Shown: positions 1 through 13,340, numbered from the stretch's first letter. The stretch is 64,000 nucleotides of DNA from Saururus chinensis (GCA_035235625.1 CP141141.1:22503968-22567967); one strand, 5' to 3'. Numbers and translations: made by a program. Notes: generated by a model not told the origin, from the sequence alone.

Positions 1-3000
1 AGCACACAGACAACATCCCGCAGGAATAACCACCATGGCAAGACATAAGAAATGCTCAGCTGATTCATTATCGGCTAGCCCAAACACGGAACTTAATCCG
101 TCGAACCCTCAGGTCTCAAACTCACAACGCTATTATTAGTTTTCTCATAATTCAAGTTTGAATTAAGTATATTATGCGGTACAATTATGCCAAACCGACT
201 CACAGTCCTTGACTGATCAAACTAAAGCTGAGCCCGATCGAAACCCTAGTTCGTCGGGGCAGCAGCCTTCACTTACCCGTCCAAGTCACAACATGGCTCA
301 CCACACACAGATCCTTACGTAATCATTCATCCTCTGACATCCACCTTACGATCAGACATCTTACTTACATCGTCAAACTGAGCTCCTCAAAGCAGATCCC
401 TGTTACCCCCTTACTTACACCTCACTGATTATGCTTACTTTTCACTTATAATTTGTACGTTATGCTTGTACAATTATGCACACTCTTACTGTCTAACAAA
501 CCCCACATCAGGCTTCAAGCCTAAGTTCTCTTACTTACAGAAACCAACCCCTGACTTTGTTCCACACCAAACCGATCCAATCCGCTCCATTCTTCGTCTG
601 TCATACTTACGTTTGTCATCTTCCATCACACGCTTACCCGTCCCCATCCGACTCCATACCAAAAACCTTACCACTTTTTACCGTCCATCGCCCATACACT
701 TGCCCTCACACAGTCCACGCACATAACTAACTCATGATCGCTAGTCATCACTAGCATGTCCATAAAACACATACGTAGCATACTTACAGATTTGCTGTCG
801 CTAGCGCATACCTATTCCACATCCATAGTACGTGCATACAACTCATACATATTAAACACACTTAGCACACATATTACTCATGCATCAACCGTACTTACAG
901 CTCATATGCATGCCATATGTATCTAAACATACCATATAATCATGCTTATATGCACATCATGCAGTTCCTAGCATACTACTACTCATTCCAGCATGCTATC
1001 ATGAAATTACGAGTTCAAGCTCCCCTACCTTGTAACCATGACCATTGATGGCGAGCACACGACGGTGGCGACGTCGATGGCGGAGTTGGCGGTCAAAACC
1101 ATTGCCTAGCTGAGAGAGCTATTGTCCCGAGGGTTTTGGAAACGCCGAAACTACACACGGCCAAAAAGGGTGTCAAAGTCAACGCGATAAAATTCGCGAT
1201 CCACGGTGGCACACTGGGGCGGCTGGGACAAAGATCGTGCCAACGAATGGCAGGTGAGACCAGAATTCAAGGGTGTACTAAATGAAGGTCGGCCGACAGT
1301 TGAGAAATACTCGGCCGGCTGTAAGACGTCGAAATCGGCCATGGACAGCACCCAAACTGCGTCGATTTCGCGTTTACAAGAGCCCACATAAGGGCGGAGG
1401 GCGCGAGGCGACACTCGAGGACGGAGGAGAGGTAGTGGAGGACTCGATGTCAACTCCACATGATGACGGAACCATCCGACAGTTAGGCGGCACCAAAGCG
1501 ACACCAAAACCCTAACCTGCACGCACGGCTACTAGCACACACGGCCAAAGAGAGGGGGAGAGGGCTAGACCGTGTCGGCCCAAAGCTCGGAAGGGCAGTA
1601 GGGCCATGCCCAAGGGTGGTGAACAACATAGACGGCCTTTGTCGTTGCCTTGCCGAGGTAGGCCGACTAGAGGCCAATCAGCATTCGGCGAGGGTAAGAC
1701 GGTGGCACTCTGAATGGCGCAGTCAAACACATAACCGACAGAGGGAACACGTTGCTCATGTCGGAAAAAGAGGTGTGGTGTCACACTAGGGTGGCCAACC
1801 ATCTCTAGGCTGAGACCCGCCAAAGTATGGTGGTGTAGAGGGTGTTCGGCATCCAACGATGCTCGATGGCCCGAAACGGGTGGAAAACTCTGGGGCACAA
1901 GGGAGCAAGGGTTACTGGCCGGCTCCATCATGGCCCTAGCGGCCAGGAGGAGCTATCTCCAGCCAGAGGTGGCGACCACAATCAGCGGCGACATGCCGGA
2001 CATATGGCACAGTGAGGAGCAAAGGCTCGATTTTTGTGGACAAGCACATCAACCGGTGATCGACGGATCTCATTCCAACGGAACGGATGGGATGAGGGCT
2101 AAACTGGGCTGGGTGGAAACATCCACCATCATTGCCAGGCCGGAGAGAAGCCGAACAAAGGTGTGGTGGGTCAAATCCGGCGTTTGGCTATCGGGGGCAG
2201 CTAGTGAACTCAGACATGGCCAAAAACCGGGGAGATGAGGGACTGGCCGGGGGAAACCAGTAAGGGCGGAGCGGCCATGGGGGCGACAGAGCTGGCTGGG
2301 GGCGGTCCTACCATCGTAAGCCCAAGGTTGGTCGGCAAGAGGCGAGCTGAAGGCTAGCTCTCGCCGGCACAGCCCCGAAGTCTGTCACAGACAGAACCAG
2401 GGGAGAAGGTGGGTCTCGGTGGAGGCAGAACAGGGCAGGGAGGGGTGGCCCAAAGCCTTCGCCGGACTCAGGCAGGGCCGAGTGGAGGTGCGATCCACGA
2501 TGGCTCGCCGCCGGCAGCCACCGTTTCATTCAAACAGAGGGTCGGCGAAAAATAGGCCCAGAGAAGGGGAAGGTGAGTGGGGCGGCGGAGCAAAGGCCCA
2601 TGGGGCCGGGAGCAGTGTCCTCCCGCCGTCGCCGGCCCATGGCGGAGCCGTGGCCGGCCGGCCGGCCCTCGTCGGCCCACGGCGGCGGAATCAAATCAAA
2701 ACAGTGGGGCGGAAAAACAGAGCAGAGAGGGGGAAATGAGTGGGGTGGCAGAGGGGAGGCCCATGGGGCCGGGAGGAGTGTCCTCTCGCCGTCGCCAGCT
2801 CACAACGGAATAGTGGGCGGCCGGCCGGCCCTTGCCGGCACAAGGCGGCGGCAGAACAAGCGAAACAGAGAAAGACAGAGAAAGAGAGGGCTCACCGGGG
2901 AGGAGGCGGCGTGACCGTGGGGGCCGGGACGGTGGCCCCTTGCCGTCGCACGGTCGGGGCGGAGCCAGTGATGGTGGCCCTGCGGCCCACCGGTGGCCGG

Positions 3001-3315
3001 CGACGGCTGGGACAGAGAGAAGTCAGAGAGGGGACGGGTGTGCACTATTCCAATATTTTCTGGATCGGGCTCGGCCGAGCCCGAGTCCGTTTAATCTATA
3101 TATTTTTTTTCTTTTCTCACCTTATTTCTTCTGCAGTTCCGTTCTCTTTCAATTTTTCATGCCGGAACCCACGTCCAGGCTCATGGCCTACGATGAAACT
3201 GACACCCGATTCTACGTGTATGAATACCAACAAAATACGCCGACGCATCACAATTTCTCTCCGAAAATGATTAAAAAAATAGCAAATAATTGTAATAGAA
3301 ATTCGGGACGTTACA
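1..3315 (-). mobile_element. Family-A LTR, partial (runs off the left edge)
   Basis: Read on the minus strand, the segment begins with TGTAACGTCCCGAATTTC at 3315 and continues out of the window at position 1. Positions 1-130 match the family-A solo LTR at 23398-23530 in the same orientation (shared blocks around CCCGCAGGA, ACCATGGC and TTAATCCGTCGAAC). The first base after it starts CATAC, and the DNA beyond matches the interior of a family-B LTR, so this LTR inserted into family B right after a GGTATG. Positions 1030-3010 are GC-rich and hold tandem repeats; open frames there show no domain and are not called genes. A TATA-like stretch lies near 3095-3102 on the minus strand. The internal retroelement, if any, would lie outside the window. 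Confidence 0.75.
2573..2940. repeat. GC-rich tandem repeat inside the family-A LTR, period about 164 bp
   Basis: GAGTGGGGCGGCGGA at about 2574 recurs as GAGTGGGGTGGCAGA at about 2738. Each is followed by CCCATGGGGCCGGGAG, GTGTCCTC, CGCCGTCGCC and a GGCCGGCCGGCC block. A weaker third unit starts near 2896. The repeat explains the overlapping long open frames in this stretch. Confidence 0.7.
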
Positions 3316-4736
3316 CATACCATCCTGGATTTTCAGGGTCCACATAAATTATCAAATAATACACATATACAATTCTACTCTTCTCAAACTGGGGAGGAAA
3401 TTAGTCCTCAAAGGGATGCAAAACCCGTTTGTTAGACGTAAAACCCCGTCATTTCAGATGAAAATCAAATTAGATAAGTCTCTGATCGATTAATATGAAA
3501 ACTAATTGCATCCAATATATCAAACATAGATAATCACGATTAATCTCAATTATAACTCGTTTTCGTGATGCATGTAACATGATACATACGTGAGCAATGC
3601 TACATGAGTCCCAATACAAGAGACATGCTCCAATAAGTCTAGATGTGTGTCAAATAACATCACAAATATCTACACAAGTGTGTACATAAGTGATAGTGTC
3701 CAAGTCTAAGCTAAGACATGTGAAACATGAACAAACCATAATCAATGTTATGTACATGCATCTATAATTTTATCATAGTCCTACCCTACTGGAAGCATGA
3801 AGCAAGTGTGATGAAAACATCGAAATACAAGTTCAAGACAAGTACAACATCATGCTAGACTTAGACAAGGATAAACGACAACATACTTAAGCTAGAACAT
3901 GAAAACATGATTCACCTAAAATTAAGATAATTTGTGTAAGTATATATATACATCATCATGGTTGAACCTACTGAAATCGTCAAGAAATCATAAAGTAGTC
4001 ATCAAACACAAACTTAAGACAAGTAAAATATCATGCTAAAATTAAGCAAATATAGACTAAATCATGCTTGAGCTAAATTATAAATTCCAATATGGTCTTC
4101 ATGCAATCACAATAGCATTTATAGGCAACAATAACTCATTTTAATCATAAGGAGTTAGATTCATTGAAAGAGAATAAGAAATGACGAAAATATACAAAAA
4201 TGACAAAAGTTGTTGTTTGGCCGTTTGAACACCCTGTAGGGCCATTTGAATGTCAGACCATTAGATCGGCCAGATAGTCATTTGAATGCTTGTTGGGCTA
4301 TTCAAATGCCCTTAACAGTTTACTTTATGACGATTTCTGGTTTGTCTTCAACCTCTCAAAATCAAACCAAAAATTCTAGAACATGGTAGATCTAACAATT
4401 TTTAAGCTTAATCACAAGAAAATCAACATAATTGACATGCTTTTAATAATCCATCATTAAATCACATAAGTAAGCAACAACCCACTTTAAACCTTCAAAC
4501 ATGCAGTCCAATGCATAAAATCACCCGAGATGAAATCCCCTTCCCTCTAAGAAGTCCTTGGATCAACAATGAAGCTTTACTCCTCAAGAAACCCTACGCA
4601 AAATTAGGGTTTTAGTAAATACTTAATTAAAATCAATTAATAAGCTTAAATCCATTTTGAAAATAGATAGATCTATGATTCCCTTTACTTAAAAATGAAA
4701 ATCACCCATCTAGGGTTTGAAATTGAAATTATAAAC
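3316..4736 (-). mobile_element. Family-B LTR fragment, 3' part
   Basis: The reverse complement matches the intact family-B solo LTR at about 30900-31370 (shared GACCCTGA-AATCCAG-GGTATG, ACGTATGTA--ATGTTACATGCATCA, and the TTAATCG/GATCGATTAGATGCAATT region). The fragment ends on the left where a family-A LTR inserted (3315/3316) and is interrupted on the right by another family-A LTR at 4737. It resumes at 8187. No coding sequence is seen; this accounts for the AT-rich DNA between the two family-A copies. Confidence 0.7.
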
Positions 4737-5489
4737 TGTAATAACCTCGACTTTTATGTGGTTATTTAATTGCTTTTTGGGAATTAATTAATTGTCTTAA
4801 GCTTCTGTATTATTTTTTCTCGATAATTATGTGTTAGTGTTGTGCGTAGCCTCGATCGTAAGTAGGAAAGGTTTGTACGTTTTCAAGGGTTTAAACGCGT
4901 AAGTTAAAGTTCCGGAGCTTAAATTAAAAACTCAGTCCTTAAATTAGGGCTCTCGGATGGAAAGTAAAGTTGTTTTGGTCAGGGTGGGTTCTTAAGGGGG
5001 AGTTCATCGTGCGTCGGGAGTTCTCGCGCTTGAAGAAGTGGAGACACGCAGGGTAGAGGTGCACGATTGAAAAAAAGAAAAAAAAGAAGGGATATAACAG
5101 AGCGCAAAACGCAGAACGTGTTTTGCATTCTGCACAGTGTTTCTGCCGGCGGAAAGGAGAGAAACCCCCCCACCTCTTTTCACTGGAGCTCTGCCACGCC
5201 CCTCGCCTTCGCCAGAGTTTGACCGTCCGGTCACAGTGACACGAGCCTCGCCATCTTTGGCCGCCGTTGTGCCTCCCCTGCACAGCGATTCGCCGACTAA
5301 ATTGGGGAAGAAGCTTCATTTTGGGTGAAACGCTTCCGGAGCTGTTGAAAGCCGCCGGAGCCGTCTGAATTCGCCGGAGCAGTCGCCTAGCTGCCACGAA
5401 TTGGGAGGTACACCCCCTTTCCCCAATTTTAATTTGGTCGGCTCTTCTCCAGAAATTTGGTTTACAGACAATTTTGGGAATTTCCATTG

Positions 5490-5815
5490 TTTGGGGCCGA
5501 ACTACCACTGTAGCCGACAGAGTTTGTCGCCGTGAGCTGTTTTCGGCCGGTGACTACTCCGCCGACCCTTTGGGCTACAGTAGAACCGCCATGCACCCGG
5601 AGTCTTCACTCCGATCAACCACCTCTCACCGACCTACCCTATTTTTGGGCCGAACCGCCACTGCGGTCGGCGGGGTTGGCCGCCGTGAGCTGTTTTCCAG
5701 CCGGCGACCACTCTGCCAAGCCTATGGGTATTGTTGGGATGCCATGCAATCTGATTTTTCAATCCGATCAACGGCCTCTTGCAGGCCTACCCTGTTTTTG
5801 GGCTGAACTACTTCT
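5490..5815. repeat. Tandem repeat in family-A LTR, period about 153 bp
   Basis: TTGGGGCCGAACTACC near 5491, TTGGGCCGAACCGCC near 5645 and TTGGGCTGAACTACT near 5798 start successive units. Each contains GCCGTGAGCTGTTTTC, a CCGGCGACCACTC-like block and TCCGATCAAC. Open frames here are repeat-driven. Confidence 0.7.
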
Positions 5816-7029
5816 GGGACCGGCAAAAGTTGCCATTTTGATCCGTTTTTCGCCGGTCCCGACGCCATCTCTACCACCTCAAATCTTGATTTATCTCCTC
5901 GCATATTTTTTTTCCTCTTAAATTTTGTTTAGCAATCTCTGCATGTTCATCTACCAGAAAATTCACAAGAAGTTTGGCCAGCGACCATTCAGTCTTGCTA
6001 GCGGCTAGAGACTGCCTCCATGTCAATGCTTTACCCACACTATTGGACTGACCTAAGCTCTCTTTGGGGCGTGCAGGCATCTAAATCACCGGTGTGGGTG
6101 TTGTGAGAGACATTCTTAACCGCAGGCGTTAATTGTAGACCTGCACTACCATTTCCACCTCAAAGCCGTCTCTCGTAGTGTAAGGGTGCGTGGGCTGCTG
6201 AGTATGCATCAACGCAGCCTTCGTGGTACGCCCTGACATCAATTTTGGCCCGAACATCGAGGTAGGAGACCTTGAACCTTATAAATTCACTCTAGTGTGC
6301 TTTTCTGATAGAATGCATGCTAGGACTAAGGGGTTTAAAGGCTTAATGTTTAGATGTATATTAATGCGGAGGATGTCAAGTGCAGAGGTTAATTATAGTG
6401 GCCATATGCATGAATATTAAAATTATTTGTGTATTGGTTAGTTGATTAGTTGGACATTTACATTATGACTTACTCTTGATTTGGATAGATGGATGAGCAG
6501 AAGACCTATGTAATTAATTATAATTCTTGCTAAATGCATGAGTGTGCTTACGTAAGAATTATGTTTTCAGGCTATAAAGGTTCTAAAGCATGTTGTAAGA
6601 TGTATGTGTGGTGTATAGTTAAGAACTCTGAGTAGTTATACGTGTGCAATTGATGTACGTATGTTTGATAAGTGACGATCAGTTTCGACTGATTCAAATT
6701 TCTGAAAAGTGAGGCAAAGACTTCAAGGTTTAGCAAATAGGCAATTAGGGTTCGGGGCTTAGATATAAGCTACTAGTAAAGGTGCAATCATAATGGTACC
6801 TGCATAATGTATAAACTATAAACTTCAATATAATTAAAGTATGTAGGTTGATAATAAGAGTGAGTCCTTGGCTTGATTGACGGATTAAATTCCGTTTTGG
6901 TTGACAACTGACGGATGGTCAGTTTCATCTGTAAGATTAGCGTTGTAAGATTAACATAGTTCATACTTTTGAGGTGGTGTATGTGTAAGTTAGGATGTTT
7001 GATGCTCTGTTGAGAGCACAGTAAGTTTC

Positions 7030-7120
7030 GCGCCCAAGAGTGGCATTGTAAGTTTTCTGCCAAAAAGTGGCATTGTAAGTTTTCTGCCCAAAAGTGGCTT
7101 TGTAAGTTTTCCTGCCTTAA
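7030..7120. repeat. Minisatellite in family-A LTR (about 35-bp unit, three copies)
   Basis: Three successive units of the form (C)CCAAAAGTGGCATTGTAAG followed by TTTTCTGC. The counterpart in the inverted copy at about 23318-23355 has two units, so unit number differs between copies of this LTR. Confidence 0.7.
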
Positions 7121-8186
7121 TAGGCATTTTTAGGCCTTTCTTGGCCCTGTATGGCCCCAAGGAGTGGGCATTTGCGCGCTCAAGTAAGTAGTATCATGGA
7201 TCTACTCTTACCTGTTTGATCCTGTGCCCCATGAGCACCGGTGTACTTTGCCTTCGGAATCTTTTTAGCGCGTAGGTTCTCCCCGAAGGTCAAGGTGACG
7301 CCCTAGTGGCATTCCTTCATTTCGACATTAGAGCTAATTGAAGTTTAATTAGTTCTATTTGTCGAGTGTAAGTGTAAGATAATAAACGTAAGACTGTAAG
7401 TATAAGTAGTTTGTACGTGAGAATGAGAGTTTGATAGGATGTGATTTGTTATAAGTAAGGTGGAAAGAAAATTTGTATGAGTGGGAAGCTCAGAGGAATT
7501 GTAGTACTCTGGTTAAGTTTATATATTTATATTCTCTGGTTTTTGGTATGCTACTATCTTACAGAGCAGCTTTGGTGTGAACTTTTAAGGTTCACTGATT
7601 TTGATTCTCCTACTGGGTATGAAAATGCTCATCTTCTTTTTCTCTAATCCTCAGACACTCCAAGGACTTCCGTGGGGCCTAGCTCGAGAGCTGCTTAGCG
7701 TTTGAGGATACTCTTTTTGGATTGCAGGTCGATTTTTTATTATATTGTTCTTTCATTATTTTATGCCACGATCTGTTGTAGATAAATTTTGAAGTACATG
7801 TATTAAGTGAGGTGAGCGTTTTTACATGTATTATTTTGGACTTGTACATGGACTGTATTATTACTTTCGACTGCTATGGAACTTGTACCCATCTACGCCT
7901 GGGGAAAATATATTGAAAGCCCATGGCCATGGCAAATGTGTCTTTTGTTTGTTATTCATGCCGGGGATGAATGAACTACGGGTTTTGAATGATTTATTGT
8001 TGTTATATCTTTGTTTTGAGTTGAAAAGAAAGTATTGAGATAAATTTGATACAGATGAATGAGAATTATAAAAATGTTTTTCACAGGTTTCGTATTTTTG
8101 TCAATTTTCACCAATTTACAGCCGTTATATTGCAGAATTTTTATTTAAATTTTATGAAAATTATTTTGAAAACCCCCGGCGTGACA

Positions 8187-8810
8187 TAAACAGTATTTAT
8201 AATGAAAGAAATTAAAATTTTATTTGGGAAAAATTGAAGATAAGAGAGATTAAGGGTTAAACTGGAAGATTAGGGATGATTAAGGCTAAAAACTCACTTA
8301 AATCAGATATTTCTCATTGGCCAGTGGGGTTAGGGCGCCACCTTGCCTCCTAGCATAGTCATTTCCCATTGGGAAATGGGATAAGGTTTTCTTTAAATAG
8401 TAAGTTGTTGGGTTATGTATACAAATTATTGGGCCATAAAAATAAACTAAAATGCCCTAAGTCACTAATTAGGGTCATTTTAGATCTAAAAATAAGTTTA
8501 ATTAGTTCAAAACTCATTAATATAAAATAATTGAAGTTTAGGGTCATGTGAGTCAAATGTTGTCCAATCGTGGACGTGGGGCTCACGATGGGGTCCACAC
8601 CCATAATTTAGGAAAAATTATCATAAAATCTCTAAAAATAGGACAAATCAAGTTTGATATTAAAACTTATACATATGAAATTAAACCTTGTTAAAATCAT
8701 AATTACTAATCCTTAACCCCAAAATCAAGTCAAACCAAAAATTAAAGCAAAACCACACAATAACACATAATTAATTAGAAATTAAACCGGATTAAAGTTA
8801 GAGATCTTAC
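8187..8810 (-). mobile_element. Family-B LTR fragment, 5' part
   Basis: Continuation of the fragment at 3316-4736 after the family-A insertion. The reverse complement resembles the promoter region of the solo family-B LTR at 28890-29200 (TCCCATTTCCCAATGGGAAATG versus its CCCAATTGGGAAAGGG block, a GGACCCCA-CCCCAC motif, and TGACCCTAA). It is lost at about 8810, where copia-like DNA begins; the exact junction is uncertain. Confidence 0.55.
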
Positions 8811-8925
8811 TTTTGGTTACCATTGGTTATAGTTCCTTGATAGATGGATTATATTATCTTTATTTGCATATTTCTTTTGAATAATCTATAAAGTATGTGC
8901 AAGGTAGTGTTATGAAAAAAATTCC

Positions 8926-11690
8926 TCCATGTTATGGCACATGCGATTGGGGTATATTTCCATTGACCGCTTCAAGAGATTAGTAAGAGAAGGATAAAAC
9001 TCTAGACTTTATTGATCTTGAGACATGTATAGACTATATAAAGGGAAAACAGACTAATAAGTCTTCTAAGGGTGCTAAGAGGCATGATGAGAAATTAGGA
9101 ATTATACATACTGATATATGTGGATCGTCTAGTACACCCTGTTTGAATGGTCAAAGGTATTTCATTACCTTTATAGATGATCATACCCGATGCATGTATC
9201 TTTCTCTCTTAAATGAAAAGGCCGAAGCATTTTATGCTTACAAGACTTATAAGGAAGAGGTAGAGAAATAATCTGGCATGAGTATCAAAATTGTTAGATC
9301 AGACAAGGGAAGGGAATACTATGGTAGATACACAGAGAGTGGAACCTGGTCCATTTACGTAGTTCCTGAAAGAATATGGTATTATTGCAAATACACAGTA
9401 CCTGACACATAACAACAAAATGGTGTGGCAGAAAGAAGGAACAACACTTTAATGGACATGGTGAGGAGCATGATTAGTAACTTCTCTCTTCCTCTTAATA
9501 TGTGGAGTGAAGCCTTAAAGACAACCATGTATATTTTAAATCAAGTTCTATCTAAAGTCATTCCTAACTTCTCTCTTCCTCTTAATATGTGGAGTGAAGC
9601 CTTAAAGACAACCATGTATATTTTAAATCAAGTTCTATCTAAAGTCATTCCTAAAACACCCTTTGAGCTACAGAATAGATTGAAATTAAGTTTAAATGAT
9701 GCACACATATGAGATTGTCCTGTTGAGGTTAGGGTATATAATCCACTTAAGAAGAAGCTTGACCCTAAGACTGTTAGTGATTTTTTCATTAGCTATGCAA
9801 AAAGCTTTAAGGGTTATAGGTTTTATTGTCCATCGCACACCCCTATAGTAGTTGAAGCACGAAATGCACATTTTCTTGAGAATGACAACTTGAGAGAGTA
9901 TTTCCCCAAAACACATTATGTTTGAGGAAGTATGAGTTCCGGTTCTTTTACCCACATACGGTTGAGGATCACATGCTATATCACATATGGTGATTCCAGA
10001 GTATCCTATCCTTTCACCACCATCCCCTCAGGAATAAGTTGTTGAAGCACCTATTGTATAGGTACCTCCACCTGTGGAGTAATTATGACTTTGACAGTCC
10101 TCAAGAATAAGGAAACTTGTAGTCCTTTTTTACTATGTTGTATACCTCAAGGAGTCTGATAAGAATGTTGGACTCATTCAAGATCCTATTACGTATTCAT
10201 AGGCCATGAATGAAGATAACTCCAGTAATTATATATATGATGCCATGCAGGATGAGATCAAATCTATTGTTGATAATCAAGTCTAGGATCTCATAGAGTT
10301 ACTATAGGGTGCCAAGACTCTTATCTGCAAATGGGTCTATAAGACTAAATTAGTTCCATTTGGTAACATTAGTAAATATAAGGCCCGACTTGTTGCCAAA
10401 GGTTTTCTTTAGAAAGATGGTGTCGACTATAATGAAACCTTCTCTTCAATTTCTATGAAGGATTCATTAAGAATTATTTTGGCCCTTGTAGCTCATTTTG
10501 TCAGAGTTACATAATATGAATGTAAAGACAGATGAGGATTTTTAGGAGGAGGTGTATATGAATTACCCTAAAGGATTCACCTTAGATAATGGAAGTCATC
10601 TAGTTTGTAGACTCAAGAAGTCAATATATAGACTAAAATAAGCCTCCCAATAGTGGTATTTGAAGTTCAACTTCATGGTTTTAAGGAGAACATTGTTTAT
10701 CAATGCATATACTTTAAGGTTAGTGAGAGTTGTTACACGTTTTTGGTCTTGTATGTTGATGACATTCTACTTGCAAGCAAAGACTTAAAGATGTTGCACG
10801 AGTCTAAACAGTTTCTTTATCAGAACTTTGACATTAAAGATTTAGGAGATACATCCTATGTCATAGGGATTAAAATCTATCATGATAGATCCAGACGGAT
10901 CATTGGATTGTCTAAATATGCCTCTATCAATAAAGTTCTGAAACGGTTTAACATAGAAAATTGCTTGCCTAATGTAGCTCATATAGTGAAGGGTGACAAA
11001 TTTGGCTTATTTTAGTATTCGAAAAATTCTTTGGAATTGGAAGCATGAAAGAAATTCACTATGCATTGACAATTGGTAGTATGATGTACTTAGAGTCTGC
11101 TCAAGACCAGATATTGCCTTTGCTATGAGGATTTCGGGTAGATACAAGAAAAATTCAAGTCTGGATCATTGGAGAGTTGCAAAGAAGGTTATGATTTATC
11201 TACAAGAAATGAAGAATTACATGCTCACATATAGACATTCTAATCATTTAGAGCTGGTTGGCTATACAAATGCATACTTTACTAATTGTGTTAACTCAAA
11301 AAAGTTGTCATCTAGTTACATTTTCCTTTTGGTAGGCGATGCTGTCTCTTGGAAAGTATCAAACAATCCTTACAGTGTCATCGACTATGGAGATAGATTT
11401 TGTTGCTTATTATGAGGGCACGCCACATACTACTTGGCTGATGAACTTTATCATAGGATTTACTATTATGGATTCCATATCTACGCCGTTAAAGATGTTC
11501 TATGATAACAATGCTACTGTGTTCTTCACGAAGAGCAACACTAGTAGAAGTCGGAGTAAGCACATTGACACTATCTTGTTGTTCAGGATCATGTTAAAGA
11601 AGGGACGGTTGTTATTGAGCATATCGGTACTGAGCTGATGGTTGCTGATCCAATGACTAAGGGCTTACCCCCTTCTCTTTTTCATAGTTA
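8926..11690 (+). pseudogene. Degenerate Ty1/copia retrotransposon polyprotein (integrase, RT, RNase H)
   Basis: Broken pol polyprotein readable in shifting frames. At about 8930 a GAG-pre-integrase motif (LWHMRLGYIS) is followed by an integrase core with HTDICG near 9110, RSDKGREYYG near 9300 and a GVAERRNNTLMDM block near 9422. The reverse transcriptase has KWVYKTKL and KARLVAKGF near 10330-10410 and the YVDDILLASKD catalytic box near 10755. RNase H/tail motifs include DHWRVAKKVMIYL near 11166, GDAVSWKVS near 11335 and ADPMTKGLP near 11650. Many stops and frameshifts are present. Gag, protease and a 5' LTR are not found, so it is 5'-truncated. Motif order (integrase before RT) is that of Ty1/copia. 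It cannot make a functional polyprotein. Confidence 0.9.
9478..9651 (+). repeat. Perfect 87-bp in-frame tandem duplication in copia integrase
   Basis: The stretch starting TAACTTCTCTCTTCC at 9478 repeats identically from 9565. Each copy encodes the same 29 residues (beginning NFSLPLNMWSEALKTT). The period is a multiple of three, so the frame stays open. Confidence 0.95.
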
Positions 11691-11859
11691 AGTGGATCGT
11701 AGGGGTCTTATTAGCTCATCGTGCATTTGATTTTGCTTATATACTTTTGGACTTTTTCTTTTATCATAGCAACTACATTTTCTTTTCTCGTGCTATCTCA
11801 TTTTCTGTGCACTTAAGTATAAGACAATGTTTGGACAATGAGCGGGAGCATGCCTTCAC

Positions 11860-11970
<111 letters not shown>

Positions 11971-12229
11971 ACATATAGCACTCAAACAGAGTGGATTAGT
12001 TGCATTGTGATACATGAAAGAAAATGTTCTCCTATGAGGACATAACTGCCCTAATTCATGCAACTATGACATTTTGTAAGAGTATAAAGTTACTACTCAC
12101 CATTCAAAGGCATTGTTTTTTCCAAAATAGTATGCACGTACGAAAGTCATTTTAACTTTTCCCATTACTTTCTTGGTCATTATTTTTAACTAAAATATTT
12201 TTCTCAAATTTAGTTTAATTGAGCGAAAT

Positions 12230-12650
12230 GGGAGATTTTATTTCTATGGCTCAATTGAGAAGTTGTGCCAAGTGGGAGAATGGTGAGCTTGTTTTTAAAT
12301 TAAAACATAAGGTGGCCCAACTATCTCGATTGACACAAGTTTTGGCCTTTTAAAACTTATTTGGGTAATGGGCCTAAGTCAAAATACTCATTCAGCTATG
12401 GTTTTAGTGGTGAATCTAAACTCTTGCCTGAACTCTTGATGGAGGGTCAAGATTCTAGGGTTCTTTATAATGGTACGTTGGTTTAGTTATAAATACACCA
12501 TTAGCCATCGTAATATGGTGCCTTAAGCGATAATTACTCTAAGTCAAGTTCTAAACCAAAAATACATTGTGAGAATTTACAGAAGCTTAGTAAAGGAAAT
12601 GCTTCAGTAAATGGGATAATGTTTTGTTAAAGTTCAAATGGCTACAGGTA
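12230..12650 (+). mobile_element. Possible copia polypurine tract and LTR remnant
   Basis: GCCAAGTGGGAGAATG at about 12268 resembles the polypurine tract that precedes copia 3' LTRs. It is followed by non-coding DNA with a TATAAATA box at about 12490. This fits a 3' LTR of the element above, but no 5' LTR is present for comparison and the termini are not defined. Confidence 0.3.
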
Positions 12651-13340
12651 AGCCTAATCTCATTATGTTTTGTTCCATCAATTGCTTGTACAACTAACTT
12701 ATAGAGTGCCCAAGCCATTCTTCTCCAATCCACTTATGGATCTAGATGTTTGCACAACTCCCAAGAGGATCGCCAGGCTCCGGAGGTCGACGAGGGAGGG
12801 AGAGAGAGACCGCCTGCCCCTTTTTCTTTTTCCATTGTGCAACACGCCAAGGAGAAAGAAGGGGTGGGGAGAGAGAGAAGAAGAGGGGGCTGCTTGGTTA
12901 GGGTTTTTCTCCTCTCTTTCTTTGCTTTTATACCCCTATCCTAATTGGGCTTACGTGGATGAGCCTCCACTCTAAGTTCTACTTGATCAAACTAGAGGGT
13001 TTGACAAAACGGGAGTACGATCTATTTCTTAGAGAGCCCACAGAGGCCTAAGCACTTGCACACTGCAATGCCCGCGACAGGGTTGACCCTTCTCTAACCA
13101 CATGTCCAACCATCGGTACTAATTTAAGAGTCGGGCCCCACAAAGTGAATATGTGTACCTTAGTCACATGCCTAGTATGCATGTGTGATAGATATGGAAC
13201 CCAAGAGAATATGTGTCACGATGGTTCATGTGGGGTCGGCACAACCACCCCCACTAACCTTGGACCCCGGGCAAGTGCCAGCTAACCTGAACCGTAAACA
13301 AGAGTGGATCAAATGGGCCTGAGCCCGTACCATTGTCCAA
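12651..13340. other. Intergenic; low-complexity GA/CT-rich segment
   Basis: The CGGAGGTCGACGAGGGAGGG and AGAGAGAAGAAGAGGGGG blocks give short open frames without recognisable domains. I see no gene, RNA or clear repeat here. Confidence 0.4.

Larger units (their letters stand above)
4737..8186 (+). mobile_element. Family-A solo LTR with TSD TAAAC
   Basis: Begins TGTAATAACCTCGAC at 4737 and ends CCCCCGGCGTGACA at 8186 (3450 bp). It is flanked by perfect 5-bp direct repeats TAAAC at 4732-4736 and 8187-8191. It has no gag or pol homology, so it is a solo LTR rather than a whole element. It matches, in opposite orientation, the LTRs at 1-3315 and 22357-25442 (for example GACGGATTAAATTCCGT near 6880 and CCCAAGAGTGGCA near 7032). 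Terminal TG...CA, length and TGTAA/GTGACA ends resemble Ty3/gypsy Tekay/Del-type LTRs; the lineage is inferred, since no internal domain survives. Confidence 0.85.

Noticed and set aside
1151-3347. Many overlapping GC-rich open frames
   Set aside because: They lie in the LTR, follow tandem repeats and show no domain or conserved start.
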